Below, in pieces: positions 18,274 to 26,979 of a stretch of 32,904 bases of DNA. A model generated the notes under the pieces. That model was not told the DNA's origin and made no database searches. It saw only the letters and a list, made by a program, of their open reading frames with translations. Every line of letters starts with the position of its first letter. Within the stretch, counting starts at the first letter, position 1. A program made the position numbers and the translations under genes. The DNA is from Ophiocordyceps camponoti-saundersi (nom. inval.) (lineage: Eukaryota; Ascomycota; Sordariomycetes; Hypocreales; Ophiocordycipitaceae). The stretch is from assembly GCA_003339415.1 (NCBI GenBank), contig PDHQ01000352.1, positions 1-32,904 on the forward strand, read 5' to 3'.

Positions 18274-19684
18274 ATGAAGTCCGTCTTTTTCGTCAGTATC
18301 CTCCTTGCTGGAGCGGCATCGCAACGTCCTCCTATTGCGTCTGGCAGAGTCACATGGAAAGACTCCGGTAAGTCGGACGTTTTACCTTGGGCCCTATCTT
18401 CCCTCACCTATCTGACTATGCTGGACGGTTTCAGAAGAGGAGAATCTTGACTATACGCCCTCCTACACGCTGCCGACGATGCCAAATATCGATGGTATCT
18501 TGATCGTGTTGGAACCGCTTGTTCATCCTCAGTCGCCCGCTTCACCGCAGCCAACAGCCGTCCAATCCTCGGAAGAAGACGAAAAGTCTAAGACGAAGAA
18601 GCGCAAGAAGCATAGGAGGCTCGGGAAACACAGGAAGTCAAAGAGGCTCGGGAGACACAGAAAGTCAAGGAGGCTCGGGAAGCACAGGAAGCTAAAGAAG
18701 CTGAGGAAAAATGGGAAACAGTGGAAGATCAGGAAGCAGCTCGCGGAGGCGGCCAAGATGTTGATGGAAGAAGCAAGCCTGGAAGTGAAGCAGTCGCTTC
18801 CTAAGATGCCCGCGCCGGAAATCCTACTAGAAGCAGACCCCGAAGACGACAGGATTGCAAAGATCGTCTACCGAGGCGACGAGAGACCGCCGTGGATGCT
18901 GCGAGCACTGGGCGGGATCCCGGCCGAGTTTGAAGGCCCGGTGGTGAACGCGTCGTTTAGCTTGGAGGCTCATCATCTGGTCGACGGTCGATGGCGGAAC
19001 TTTAGATCGGCTTATACGACGACGGCGAGGAGGTTTGGTAGCGCTGCTCTCTGGGCTGCTGATCCGAGAGTTTCCGACGGATGGATCTACATGATTCATG
19101 CTACGCCCAACATGATTAACTTGACCGACTCGGGCTTCTCGCTCACTTACAAGGCCGAGACGGAGATTTCGGCCTTGGGAGGAATCCGCTGGGATCAGAT
19201 CATGGCTTGGACTCACGTTCCCATGTACGACAGGCCCGTTGTCAACCCGAGAGATATGTGCAGCTTGTTTCTTGAGAATCCATTCCTTCCCAAGTCGTGG
19301 ATTGCAAATGGTGAGTATAATCACGGTTACGATCTCTACTACTCCAGCGAGGGTCAGCCGCAGCTTGGGGTAGAGTACAACGTGGACGGTGACGAGGACG
19401 ACGTTGATGAGGACGACGGTGATGAGGACGTCGGTGATGAGGACGACAACGGTGATGAGGAGAGGCAGCAGAGGATATCGCTTGAGCAGCATGCGCTCGA
19501 GTTCATGAGGAAGAATGGACGGGTTGTTGGTTGGGACGAGGACTCGTTTCCGTTTCTTAACCTCTCGGCTCCGACTGGTCCCTGGCCTGGACCGTTTCCG
19601 CTGAATGCTACTGAGGCTGCGTACATTCGGGGGTCACAGCCGTTGTGTATTGACCCTGGAAGTGACTCTTGGAAGTGGCCATAA
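18274..19684 (+). CDS. Secreted heat-labile enterotoxin A-subunit-like ADP-ribosyltransferase
   Basis: Exons 18274-18367 and 18435-19684 give 447 residues. The 67-nt phase-1 intron has GTAAGT, CTGAC and CAG. The protein starts with a signal peptide (MKSVFFVSILLAGAASQ), then a strongly basic, repeat-like stretch (about 75-130, with RLGKHRKS-type units). The catalytic domain follows with all three elements of the R-S-E class: YRGDERPP (R178), the YTTT strand (225-228) and an ExE pair (E273, E275) just before ISALGGI. Proteins of this type transfer ADP-ribose from NAD+ to host proteins; fungal copies are numerous in insect pathogens. The catalytic residues look intact. A very acidic Asp/Glu repeat follows (about 348-376). 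No B-subunit gene is nearby, as is usual in fungi. The host target is unknown. Confidence 0.87.
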
Positions 19685-19809
19685 GGGGGGGGGGGGTTGG
19701 TAAAAGTGAGTTTCTCCCCCACTGCCATACGACGTATATCGTTTCATATGTTTGTGTGTGGGCTCTTCTCTGTTATGGTTCTCGCATTGGATAGAAGGTG
19801 GCTGTGTTG

Positions 19810-19818
<9 letters not shown>

Positions 19819-19848
<30 letters not shown>
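19819..19848. repeat. (AG)15 microsatellite
   Basis: A perfect dinucleotide run 135 bases downstream of the enterotoxin-like stop codon, preceded by AGAT units. Confidence 0.95.
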
Positions 19849-19851
<3 letters not shown>

Positions 19852-21153
19852 TATACAGGTTGCTTATACATACATACATAGATAGAAGAGTGGCAAGGGA
19901 TGAGGCTGTTGCGTGTTTGTACATACATATGGATAGATGGAGAGTCTTGGCTGACGCCTATAAACCCCCTATAATTCATGCTGTGTTCCCTCCGCTATAG
20001 TTCATACGGACAAGTTTCAGTTAGGAATTCTAATTCGCCTCGTGACGATTCTTGTCTACTTGTGAGATCTTGAGACTCGGGGGGGGGGGAAGGGAAAGGA
20101 TCGGAGAGCCCCATCCGCAACTCCCCCCCTTACAGGCTGATCGAAGGGAGGGGGGGGGGCCACGCGATACGGTTCCGAATTCCGATCAGCCCACTGAGAT
20201 AGTGTTGTGGATAGTTTATGCCACGAGATAGGAAACAAGGCACTATTCAGCGGCGGGTTTCTCGCTGTAGAATTCGTCGAATCATGGTCAACGTAATGGG
20301 TATGTATGTACATAGGCCATGTAACCCTACTAACCCTACCCCCTTGATGATACGAGGCTGGATCAGATTGGACATAGCCCATGGCGATGAACAAGAGTAT
20401 TCTATTTATGTATGTATGACCATGCTTGAATTCACTCTGGGGTCTTTGACAACAGAGGCTTTCAGAGGGCGGGAGAAAGAACATGTTCGGGATGAGCAAG
20501 ACTTGATATGAAGATATCTTGTCTCTGAGTGGTTCAGAAGATGCTGTCGATTCATGAGGCTACTTCAGGTAGCTTGCAAGTAAGTAAGTAAGTGACACGC
20601 ATCTTTGTGGGAGAGGTGGACAAATAGGTGATGGGCCTGTACATATAGTCCATACACAACGTCATACAAGTCTTCGACCACAGCTTGAAAAGCCTTGCCA
20701 GCTGAAGTGGATGAAGACGATGATGTAGGCTATTATGCATATGATGACTCACGAGATTGATCAGCTTCAAGCCGTCTAGAAGATCCTTGTAACTGTGTTT
20801 CTCCCCTCCCCTTCATTAACCGCACTCGCCTTGTGGTATCCAACGAAGCTGGATTTGTATAGCCGGACGGCTATTGACAAGGCTTTCTCATCAGAACATG
20901 ACCTACATATTCACTTACATACGCACATATCCATGTACATACATACAGAGGAGGCTGAATTCCAAGGCTGAATTCGTCCAAAGTGCCGCGCGTCTACATC
21001 GTCACTAAGGCGATCTGCATAATCCATGTGGCAGGTTGAGAAGAACGACGGCCAGGTATGTACATAGACTCGGTGGATACGCGTCTATACGCATGTACAG
21101 ATATAGGTACACGTTGTTATGCAAGGCTTTCCTCGAGAGGCAATCTACAGCCC

Positions 21154-21319
21154 GGGGGGGGGGGGGGGGGGGGGCGGGTGTCGCTCCACCCCCCCCCCCC
21201 CCCCCCCCCNNNNNNNNNNTGCGTTCATTCATATGTGCTTTGTTGCGTTGTTTTTCTTTTTTTTTTTTGTGCGGACCCAGAGGGGGGGGCGGGGGGGGGG
21301 GGGGGGGGGGGGGGGGGGG
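21154..21319. repeat. Poly-G/poly-C tract with a 10-N assembly gap
   Basis: A G21 run (21154-21174), a C21 run (21189-21209), ten Ns (21210-21219), a T-rich stretch, then G8-C-G29 (21282-21319). Runs of this kind cause polymerase and base-calling failure, so the gap size and run lengths should not be trusted. A G run facing a C run could also fold as a hairpin. Confidence 0.9.
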
Positions 21320-21451
21320 TCTGATATCGTCCACTATGCCTCGTGCCTTGTCGACTGCCTCGTCAACTGACTGGGACAATCTCACAATGCCTCATTCTCT
21401 CTTCTTCGCAAGGCGGACAAAGCTGCTGGTGAATACGTGCAACAGATAAGC

Positions 21452-21458
21452 TATATAA
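21452..21458 (+). promoter_or_regulatory. TATA box of the small secreted-protein gene
   Basis: TATATAA, 117 bases upstream of the ATG at 21575. It is followed by a CA/CT-rich leader with repeated CTCATCTCA-like sequence, typical of a strong fungal promoter. Confidence 0.55.
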
Positions 21459-21574
21459 GATGGAGAGAAATCTCCTCTGGAATGCAACCTTTTCTCATCT
21501 CATCTCACCATCACACTCTCTTCACTACAAAGCAACAAGCAAACACACAGCAGCTATCACCGCTCTCTACAACC

Positions 21575-22054
21575 ATGTTTCACAATCGTTGGACTCTTTT
21601 CCTTCTCTCGGTCGCTGCTCTCCTCTTCCTCTGGCCGGGGAACAGCTACGCCGCACCGCCCGGCATAGGATCATCTCGCGGTTCCTACAGCTTCAATTCG
21701 GGATCTCGTAACCCCGGATCTTCAGGCGCGGGTGGTGCCATTAGACCTGCTACGGAGAGGCGTCCCGTCACGTTTGGACGCGGAGGCGCGATGATGCCCT
21801 TCTCTACTCGGCCTCGTCCCAGCGACTCTTCCTCTTCCTCTTCTTCGCCCGGCGGTGGCGGCTCTTCTTCCGGAAGGGATAGGCCTCCTTCTTTCAACGA
21901 CGCCGTCTTCCCCGGTAGGAACCCCGGTCCTCCCCCGGACTACAGCCGGACCCCGCCTCCGCCACGGTTCGGCCCGTCCAAGAAGCCGCCTACCTCTTTC
22001 GATGCTCCCCCTCCTTATGGCAACGGCAAGGATTCCAAGGACAAGGGGAAATGA
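21575..22054 (+). CDS. Small secreted Pro/Ser/Gly-rich protein
   Basis: Single exon of 159 residues. The first 27 or so residues form a good signal peptide (MFHNRWTLFLLSVAALLFLW... ending NSYA-A). The mature part is disordered: Gly/Ser/Arg-rich, then a Ser run (SSSSSS), GGGGSSSG, and a Pro-rich end with several PP motifs and a Lys/Asp/Gly tail. No Cys is seen in the mature part, so it is not a disulfide-rich effector. No family is recognised. Its position after the enterotoxin-like gene and the clear TATA box suggest another secreted accessory product. A wall-associated or host-contact role is possible, but nothing in the sequence shows a function. Confidence 0.75.
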   Translation: MFHNRWTLFLLSVAALLFLWPGNSYAAPPGIGSSRGSYSFNSGSRNPGSSGAGGAIRPATERRPVTFGRGGAMMPFSTRPRPSDSSSSSSSPGGGGSSSGRDRPPSFNDAVFPGRNPGPPPDYSRTPPPPRFGPSKKPPTSFDAPPPYGNGKDSKDKGK

Positions 22055-23078
22055 AGGGGATGAGCAATGGGATGAAGCAAAGTGAAGATAAGAGTGTTGA
22101 TGGTTTTGTTTCTTTCTCTTCTTGTCTTTGGGGGGGTTGGGAAACGTACACGATGGGCTTGGACAATGGACTTGACTGAGGTCGAGGATGACGACGATGC
22201 AGAGCTGTTTATAAGACCGTTTATATTTCTTTGGTGAGAGAGTTTTTAGAATCCGAGATGCAGACGGATTCCATGTCAGTTATATACCATCATCTGTGCT
22301 TATCATCAACGTCTTGTCAACTCGTAGACGCCTTCTCTCAGCAACATCCTTCATATTACCAAGTTGAAGCATCTTCCCTACCTAACAACGTCATCACTTC
22401 CTTCAAGAAGTAGAGATGGAGGCAAGGGAAGGGAGAGGGCTAGTCATGGGTGGCTAGATCCGGGTGTGAACAAGGCATCTTATGCACGCTCTAGTCGCCA
22501 ATGTTTCGCACCGGCTTTAAGCCATTTCTCATATCCCCCCCCCAAATCTCAAAAGAGAGCATTTCCCTTCAATTCCTTTTCCCGTCTCGCCGGAGGAAGA
22601 ATCGGCGATGACGGTCCCCCCGGGTGGATCCCCGGACCGGGCCGGACCGCATTCAGTTTCCCTCCGCCTTCCTCTCCGCGTGTGGGTGCCAGTGATACGA
22701 CTTCAAAGACACACACACGAGCCTAGACTCTGCGGGTAATAAAAACCCGATATTAACCCATGGAAATATTACGGTACGACAAGGGAAGCCTTGTACGATA
22801 CGAGGACGGCATCTAACTAGGTGGCCAGGCAGGTATGACGTGGCACGCCCGCTCACCTCCTCCATTTGCGTTACCAGGAATGGCCTTGCCCATTTTCTTT
22901 TTCTTCTTCTCGTCTGTTCAATCTCAAACTGAAGCTTCTTCTTAAGATTGGAGAAGAAAAAAAAAGCAAAAAGGGCTTGAGCAAGGGGGTTTATGCACAC
23001 AAACACAGAGAGAGAGAGAAGCCGTCTCCTCCTTAGGCTTGCTTAAATACACCCACATCCCTACCTACCTAGGTAGCC
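22055..23078. other. Intergenic region, promoter of the CorA-like gene
   Basis: About 1 kb with no supported gene. A minus-strand open frame (22653-23006) has a Phe/Lys-rich product with no domain and is taken as chance. An (AG)-type run lies at 23009-23020. CCTACCTACCTAGGTAG sits at 23061-23077, directly before the ATG. The CCTAGGTA palindrome is a frequent intergenic motif in Sordariomycetes, with similar copies near 1070 and 14420. Confidence 0.5.
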
Positions 23079-24659
23079 ATGGAAGACTCTACCTCCAGTC
23101 TTCATCACACCCTCAGCAAGAAACGACCTCGTCGAGCAAGTCTCCGCCTCTCCACCATGTTCCGCACCGTCGAACAAAGCAACGACGTCCTCCTCCCAGA
23201 AGACTACGACTCACCAGCATGGCAACCCGGCGCGGAACCAGGCTACGACCCGGACCTACCAGACGGGGGCCACGCGTCGATGCCTACGCTCAGCGTGCCG
23301 TGTGAAATCACGGTGATCGACTTCTCGGCTGAGCGGATGGTGAAGCGTCATTTTGATAACGAGGCTTTCATCGCTTTTTTGCATAGGCCTAAGGAGGAGT
23401 GGGCTGCTTGTCGTTGGATTAACGTCAATGGCTTGAGTTGGGATGTTATTCAGGCTGTTGGTTCTAATAAGGGGTTGCATAAGTTGGCGTTGGAGGATGT
23501 TATGAACTTGAGGAATCGCACAAAGGCCGACTGGTTTGTTTCTTCAGCCTCGAATGGAAGACTTCAACTCAACTGACGACATGTCAACTCAACTCAACTC
23601 AACTCATCAGGTATCCAAACCACGCATACATCGTCCTCACCCTTCTCAAGCTCGTTCACCCCGTCGATGGCAACGACAACTCATCCGATAAAGCCGACGC
23701 CACAACCTCTCCAACCTCAGCATCACGCCTCAGTTTCCTGCGACGAATCTTCCAACGACGCGCAAGACCATCCGAAGCAGTCGAGACGGAAAAGGGTCGT
23801 CCTCCGATCCAACGCTCGTCGTCATCCCCCTTCCTCCCTCGATCGCTACACCGTTTCCACGCCTCGGCCAACGAAGCACGGACAGCGATGATGGAACGTG
23901 AATCTCTCCTCGCCCCTCGCAACATGGCTGTTTCGGCGGAGCAGGTGTCCATCTTTCTTACGAGTGATAACACGGCTGTTTCCTTCTTCGAGGCTTCGGC
24001 TGCTGATGTTGAGAGACCGATGGTTACGCGCCTTAGCACGGCGGGGACGATCCTTCGTGCTTCGTGTGATGCCTCGTTGCTTGTTCAGGCCTTGCTGGAC
24101 GCCATAGTCGATCTCGCCCTGCCGCTTACGACCGTCTACTCTGATGTTCTCGGCGATCTTGAGCTGGACGTTCTCACCGCGCCGTCCATCTCTCAGAGTC
24201 GGTCTTTGTATCTTTGCATTGCGGAGATTAACAAGATGCTTCGCTTCTTGCAGCCTGTAGATGGCCTCGTCAACGCTCTTCGCGATCATCACTCTCCGGA
24301 TAGGGGTGCCGTTACTGAGCGTCGGAGCGGAGGCGAAGAGGGTGTCATCGTCTCGTCTGTCACACGCACCTATCTGGGAGACGTCCTTGATCACTGCATC
24401 GTCATCTGTGATGCTCTGCAGCAGCTGAAGCAGTCGAGTGAGGATCTCATCGGTCTCATCTTCAACACCATCTCCGCCACGCAGAACGAATCCATGCGGC
24501 AGCTCACCACCGTCACCATCATCTTCTTACCCCTGACCTTCATCACCGGCTTCTTCGGTCAAAACTTTACCGACTTTCCTGAACTGCATCAGGGCATTTG
24601 GTACTTGTATGTTTCTGCTTGCTCGCCTTCTCTGTTTCTCCTTTCCATCAGTGCCTAAC

Positions 24660-24698
<39 letters not shown>

Positions 24699-24849
24699 CT
24701 GGGCCTGCGCCGTACCCACAGCCGTGGCCACCGTCTTGATCCTCATGCACGACATGATATACTCCTGGTTTGTCCGCCTCTTCCGCCGCAAGAGGATCCT
24801 CAACATTCGCAAGAGAGCTAGGGTTGCGTCATGGCCGAGGCGTCCGTGA
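23079..24849 (+). CDS. CorA-like Mg2+ transporter protein
   Basis: Exons 23079-23533, 23611-24606 and 24699-24849 give 533 residues. Both introns are phase 2. Intron 1 has GTTTGT and ends in TCAAC repeats; intron 2 has GTATGT and a long CT tract before TAG. The N-terminal domain contains the CorA-type ITVIDFSAERM and WINVNGLSWDVIQAVG segments. A low-complexity insert (about 175-240) follows, then the long helical stalk (for example SRSLYLCIAEINKMLRFL). Two C-terminal membrane helices end the protein: TTVTIIFLPLTFITGFFG and WACAVPTAVATVLILMHD. The loop after the first helix reads GQN (468-470) where CorA/Mrs2/Alr proteins have GMN. The expected role is divalent cation transport across the plasma or an internal membrane; ion choice may differ given GQN. 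The very short basic C-terminus is normal. Confidence 0.87.
23564..23603 (+). repeat. TCAAC repeats inside a CorA-gene intron
   Basis: Two TCAAC units (23564-23573), a short break holding the likely CTGAC branch site (about 23573-23577), then four more units (23584-23603) ending just before the TCAG acceptor. The array lies wholly within the first intron. Confidence 0.9.
24664..24694 (+). repeat. CT dinucleotide run acting as polypyrimidine tract
   Basis: An uninterrupted CT run directly before the ATAG acceptor of the second CorA-gene intron, much longer than a normal fungal polypyrimidine tract. Confidence 0.93.
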
Positions 24850-25011
24850 GGCTCTCGTCCTGAGTTTCGTCACCCATGGCTTCACAGCGTCACTCAAAAG
24901 TTCGGCAAAAAAAAGCAACTGTAGAAACTGTCCTCAACTCTTCCTCTCCCGCGATATCCTAGCTAGCTGGCCTGAAACACAAAGGAAAGGGGCCTCCTCG
25001 AATATGAGCCC

Positions 25012-26274
25012 TCAGCGAGATCTGTACATGTGCAACTCCGGAATCTGGCCCAGCGCTGGTTGTTCGTCCAGCATTGCACGAGAGAGCCGTCTACCAGGCT
25101 GATACTGCTGAACAATCGTGTCCCACTCCCAAGACCAGTCCGCATCCAGGCTCAACCTCTCGGCGAGCATCTTCCATCGATCGCCGCGGCTTATGTCCCT
25201 CTCTCCGAAGCTTTGCACAATCTGATCGGTACGGCGGTTCGACCTCTTGAACTGCGCGCTGCTGACCACCATGACGCGGCACAGCGTCAAGGCAAGCTTG
25301 ATCCAAAAGTTGGTCACGTCCACGTCGTCGTACGGATGCCATAGCGCGTAACGGAACGCTATAATGCACGCAGACGGTGGTTCTCCGGCTTCGTCGTTGG
25401 GGCTCGCGTAAAGCGAAAAGGCCAATGATTGCCCGTCGCTGCTGCACAGGGCCTCGGCCAACTCTCTCAGATCGGCGCATGCCCAAAGTCGCTGCAGCTG
25501 CTCCTGTTTGGCGTCGTCTAGAAGCCTCGGCGTATGGCGCTCCATTGCCGCCAACAATTCTGGGTGCTGAGGCCGGCTATTCTCGACACCCTGGAGGGGC
25601 CGAGTAGCCGCGGCGGCGTGGGTCGTTACTGGCATCATCCGACCGGGCGTATCGTCGGCCACATCCGGACGAAGGTACTGCATCATGTCCTGTTCCAAAA
25701 GCCAGACGATCGTCGCCGCCTTCTTTACGTGATCCAAGGCCATGCGGCTCGTCCGGATGAGGACGTCAAAGGGACATGTCGAGTTGACGTGCAGACGCAG
25801 CGCCATTCGCAGAGCTCCGATGCACCACTTTACCGTCGAATTCGGGTTCGTGAGCTCCGTGTCAAAGTAAAGCGGACTGCGAAGCCTGACACCGATCCAC
25901 TCGTACTGCTCGGGGCAGCCAGGCCGGGCAACGGCGAACCTAGCTGGCTGCAGGATCCATGACTCGGACTGCAGCGAGTCCCAGGGCAGCGCCGAGTCCG
26001 GGTCTGAGTCTTGGACGATTTCAACGGGCTCATTGTTTTTGGAGAAGACCAGGGAACACTGGTACAAGACTTCCTCTAGATCGTCGGTTACGTCGGCAGG
26101 ACAATTCCATCGAAGTTGGCAAAGAGAGCTCTGATCGGACCCAGAGTCGGTTGCCGAGTCCTCGTCACTGTAGCTGTAGCCGTCACGTTCTTTGGCTATG
26201 AGGAATTCCATCTCGAAACAGTACTTTGTGCCGATGTAACCGATGGCATCGTCCGAGTCGAGCATGACGGCCAT
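25012..26274 (-). CDS. Amidoligase-like protein lacking the usual His motif
   Basis: Single exon of 420 residues from the ATG at 26274. The layout resembles fungal putative amidoligases (ATP-grasp-like/glutamine-synthetase-fold family): a GTKYCFEMEFLIA start (residues 15-27, with two of the acidic strand residues), the EYEWIGVRLRSPLYF-type strand (about 123-137, here QYEWIGVRL), and W-CIGALRMALRLHVNSTC (about 150-167). In active relatives the Cys is followed by a His-x-His metal-binding motif. Here the sequence is CPFDVLIRTS, so the His pair is absent. The C-terminal third matches the variable part of the family. The likely reading is a divergent, perhaps non-catalytic, member. Family assignment is by pattern and only moderately sure; a fungal-specific protein of another kind is possible. 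It is divergent from DNA ligase IV. Confidence 0.62.
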   Translation of the reverse strand: MAVMLDSDDAIGYIGTKYCFEMEFLIAKERDGYSYSDEDSATDSGSDQSSLCQLRWNCPADVTDDLEEVLYQCSLVFSKNNEPVEIVQDSDPDSALPWDSLQSESWILQPARFAVARPGCPEQYEWIGVRLRSPLYFDTELTNPNSTVKWCIGALRMALRLHVNSTCPFDVLIRTSRMALDHVKKAATIVWLLEQDMMQYLRPDVADDTPGRMMPVTTHAAAATRPLQGVENSRPQHPELLAAMERHTPRLLDDAKQEQLQRLWACADLRELAEALCSSDGQSLAFSLYASPNDEAGEPPSACIIAFRYALWHPYDDVDVTNFWIKLALTLCRVMVVSSAQFKRSNRRTDQIVQSFGERDISRGDRWKMLAERLSLDADWSWEWDTIVQQYQPGRRLSRAMLDEQPALGQIPELHMYRSR

Positions 26275-26979
26275 GATGATTTAGGATGAAATGAGATAGG
26301 GTCAAGATAAAGCGGAGGGAATGGGACAGAAGGCGCTCGTTGGTCCATTTTCTCCCGCGACAGATGCGAAGGCGAAGTCGAAGGATTTATAGGCAGGATC
26401 CTGAGGCTCGGCAGCCGTGAGCCAAGACGTCGGTGATTCGCGGGAGCAGCAAGGCTGACGGGGGGGGTCCTCGAGCAAGCGCGATTCGAACACAGACAGC
26501 CCGGGCGGTTGGACGAGGAGGGAGCCACTGACAGTGGCGTGGAGGGATGCGGTTCGTGCTTCACGGCAGCGCGACCTTCTGCAGCCGAGCCCAAGGATCA
26601 CGACATGGCTTGCTTGACTGGGAAGAGGTGGCCATGGCGTGGCGGCCGTGGCTGACGGTCGCGCAGTAGGTACGACAGGGTCGGCAGCCGGCAGCCGGGA
26701 GATGGCAGAGGAAAGAAGAGGTGAGTGATTTATGTCGTTAGATCGCGTCTCTCATAGAGGCTTTCTCTTAGAGCCGTTGGTGATGTCACGTGCGCCAAAT
26801 TGTCGGTGATGCGCGTATGGCTCTAGGGTAGTTTCTATCTTTCCGCTTCTGGTCGACCTCGTCAACATCACTGGCCGAGCCCATTGCCTTTCTCCCCTCC
26901 CACATCACGGTTACATCTCCCTACCTATTCGCGATGCGCAGACATCGTCCTTCTCTGATACTCAAATCACCCGCCACTC
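26275..26979. promoter_or_regulatory. Divergent promoter between the amidoligase-like gene and LIG4
   Basis: About 700 bases between two start codons. A CACGTG box lies at 26787-26792 (context TCACGTGC), about 190 bases upstream of LIG4. The region near 26890-26920 is pyrimidine-rich. Open frames on the minus strand (26196-26601) run into the upstream leader of the amidoligase-like gene and are unconvincing. Confidence 0.5.

Larger units (their letters stand above)
19685..21574. other. Intergenic region with microsatellites and assembly gap
   Basis: About 1.9 kb without a supported gene. It holds an (AG)15 run (19819-19848), several ACAT/TACA-rich stretches (19866-19880, 20935-20945), a short (GTAA)-type run near 20580, and the G/C homopolymer tract with the N gap (21154-21319). 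Open frames on both strands (for example 20056-20499, minus) lack any signal peptide or domain and look like chance. The end carries a TATA box for the next gene. Confidence 0.55.

Noticed and set aside
19311..19357. GTGAGT inside the second exon of the enterotoxin-like gene, considered as a donor
   Set aside because: The nearest CAG acceptors would give introns of under 50 nt with no branch site, and the uninterrupted frame encodes a stretch that fits the end of the catalytic domain.
20056..20499. A 147-codon minus-strand open frame downstream of the enterotoxin-like gene
   Set aside because: No recognisable domain or signal peptide. It spans homopolymer G runs and reads as chance translation.
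26461..26500. GATTCGAAC sequence resembling an inverted tRNA T-loop
   Set aside because: The flanking bases do not form a T stem, and no acceptor or anticodon arm can be built around it.
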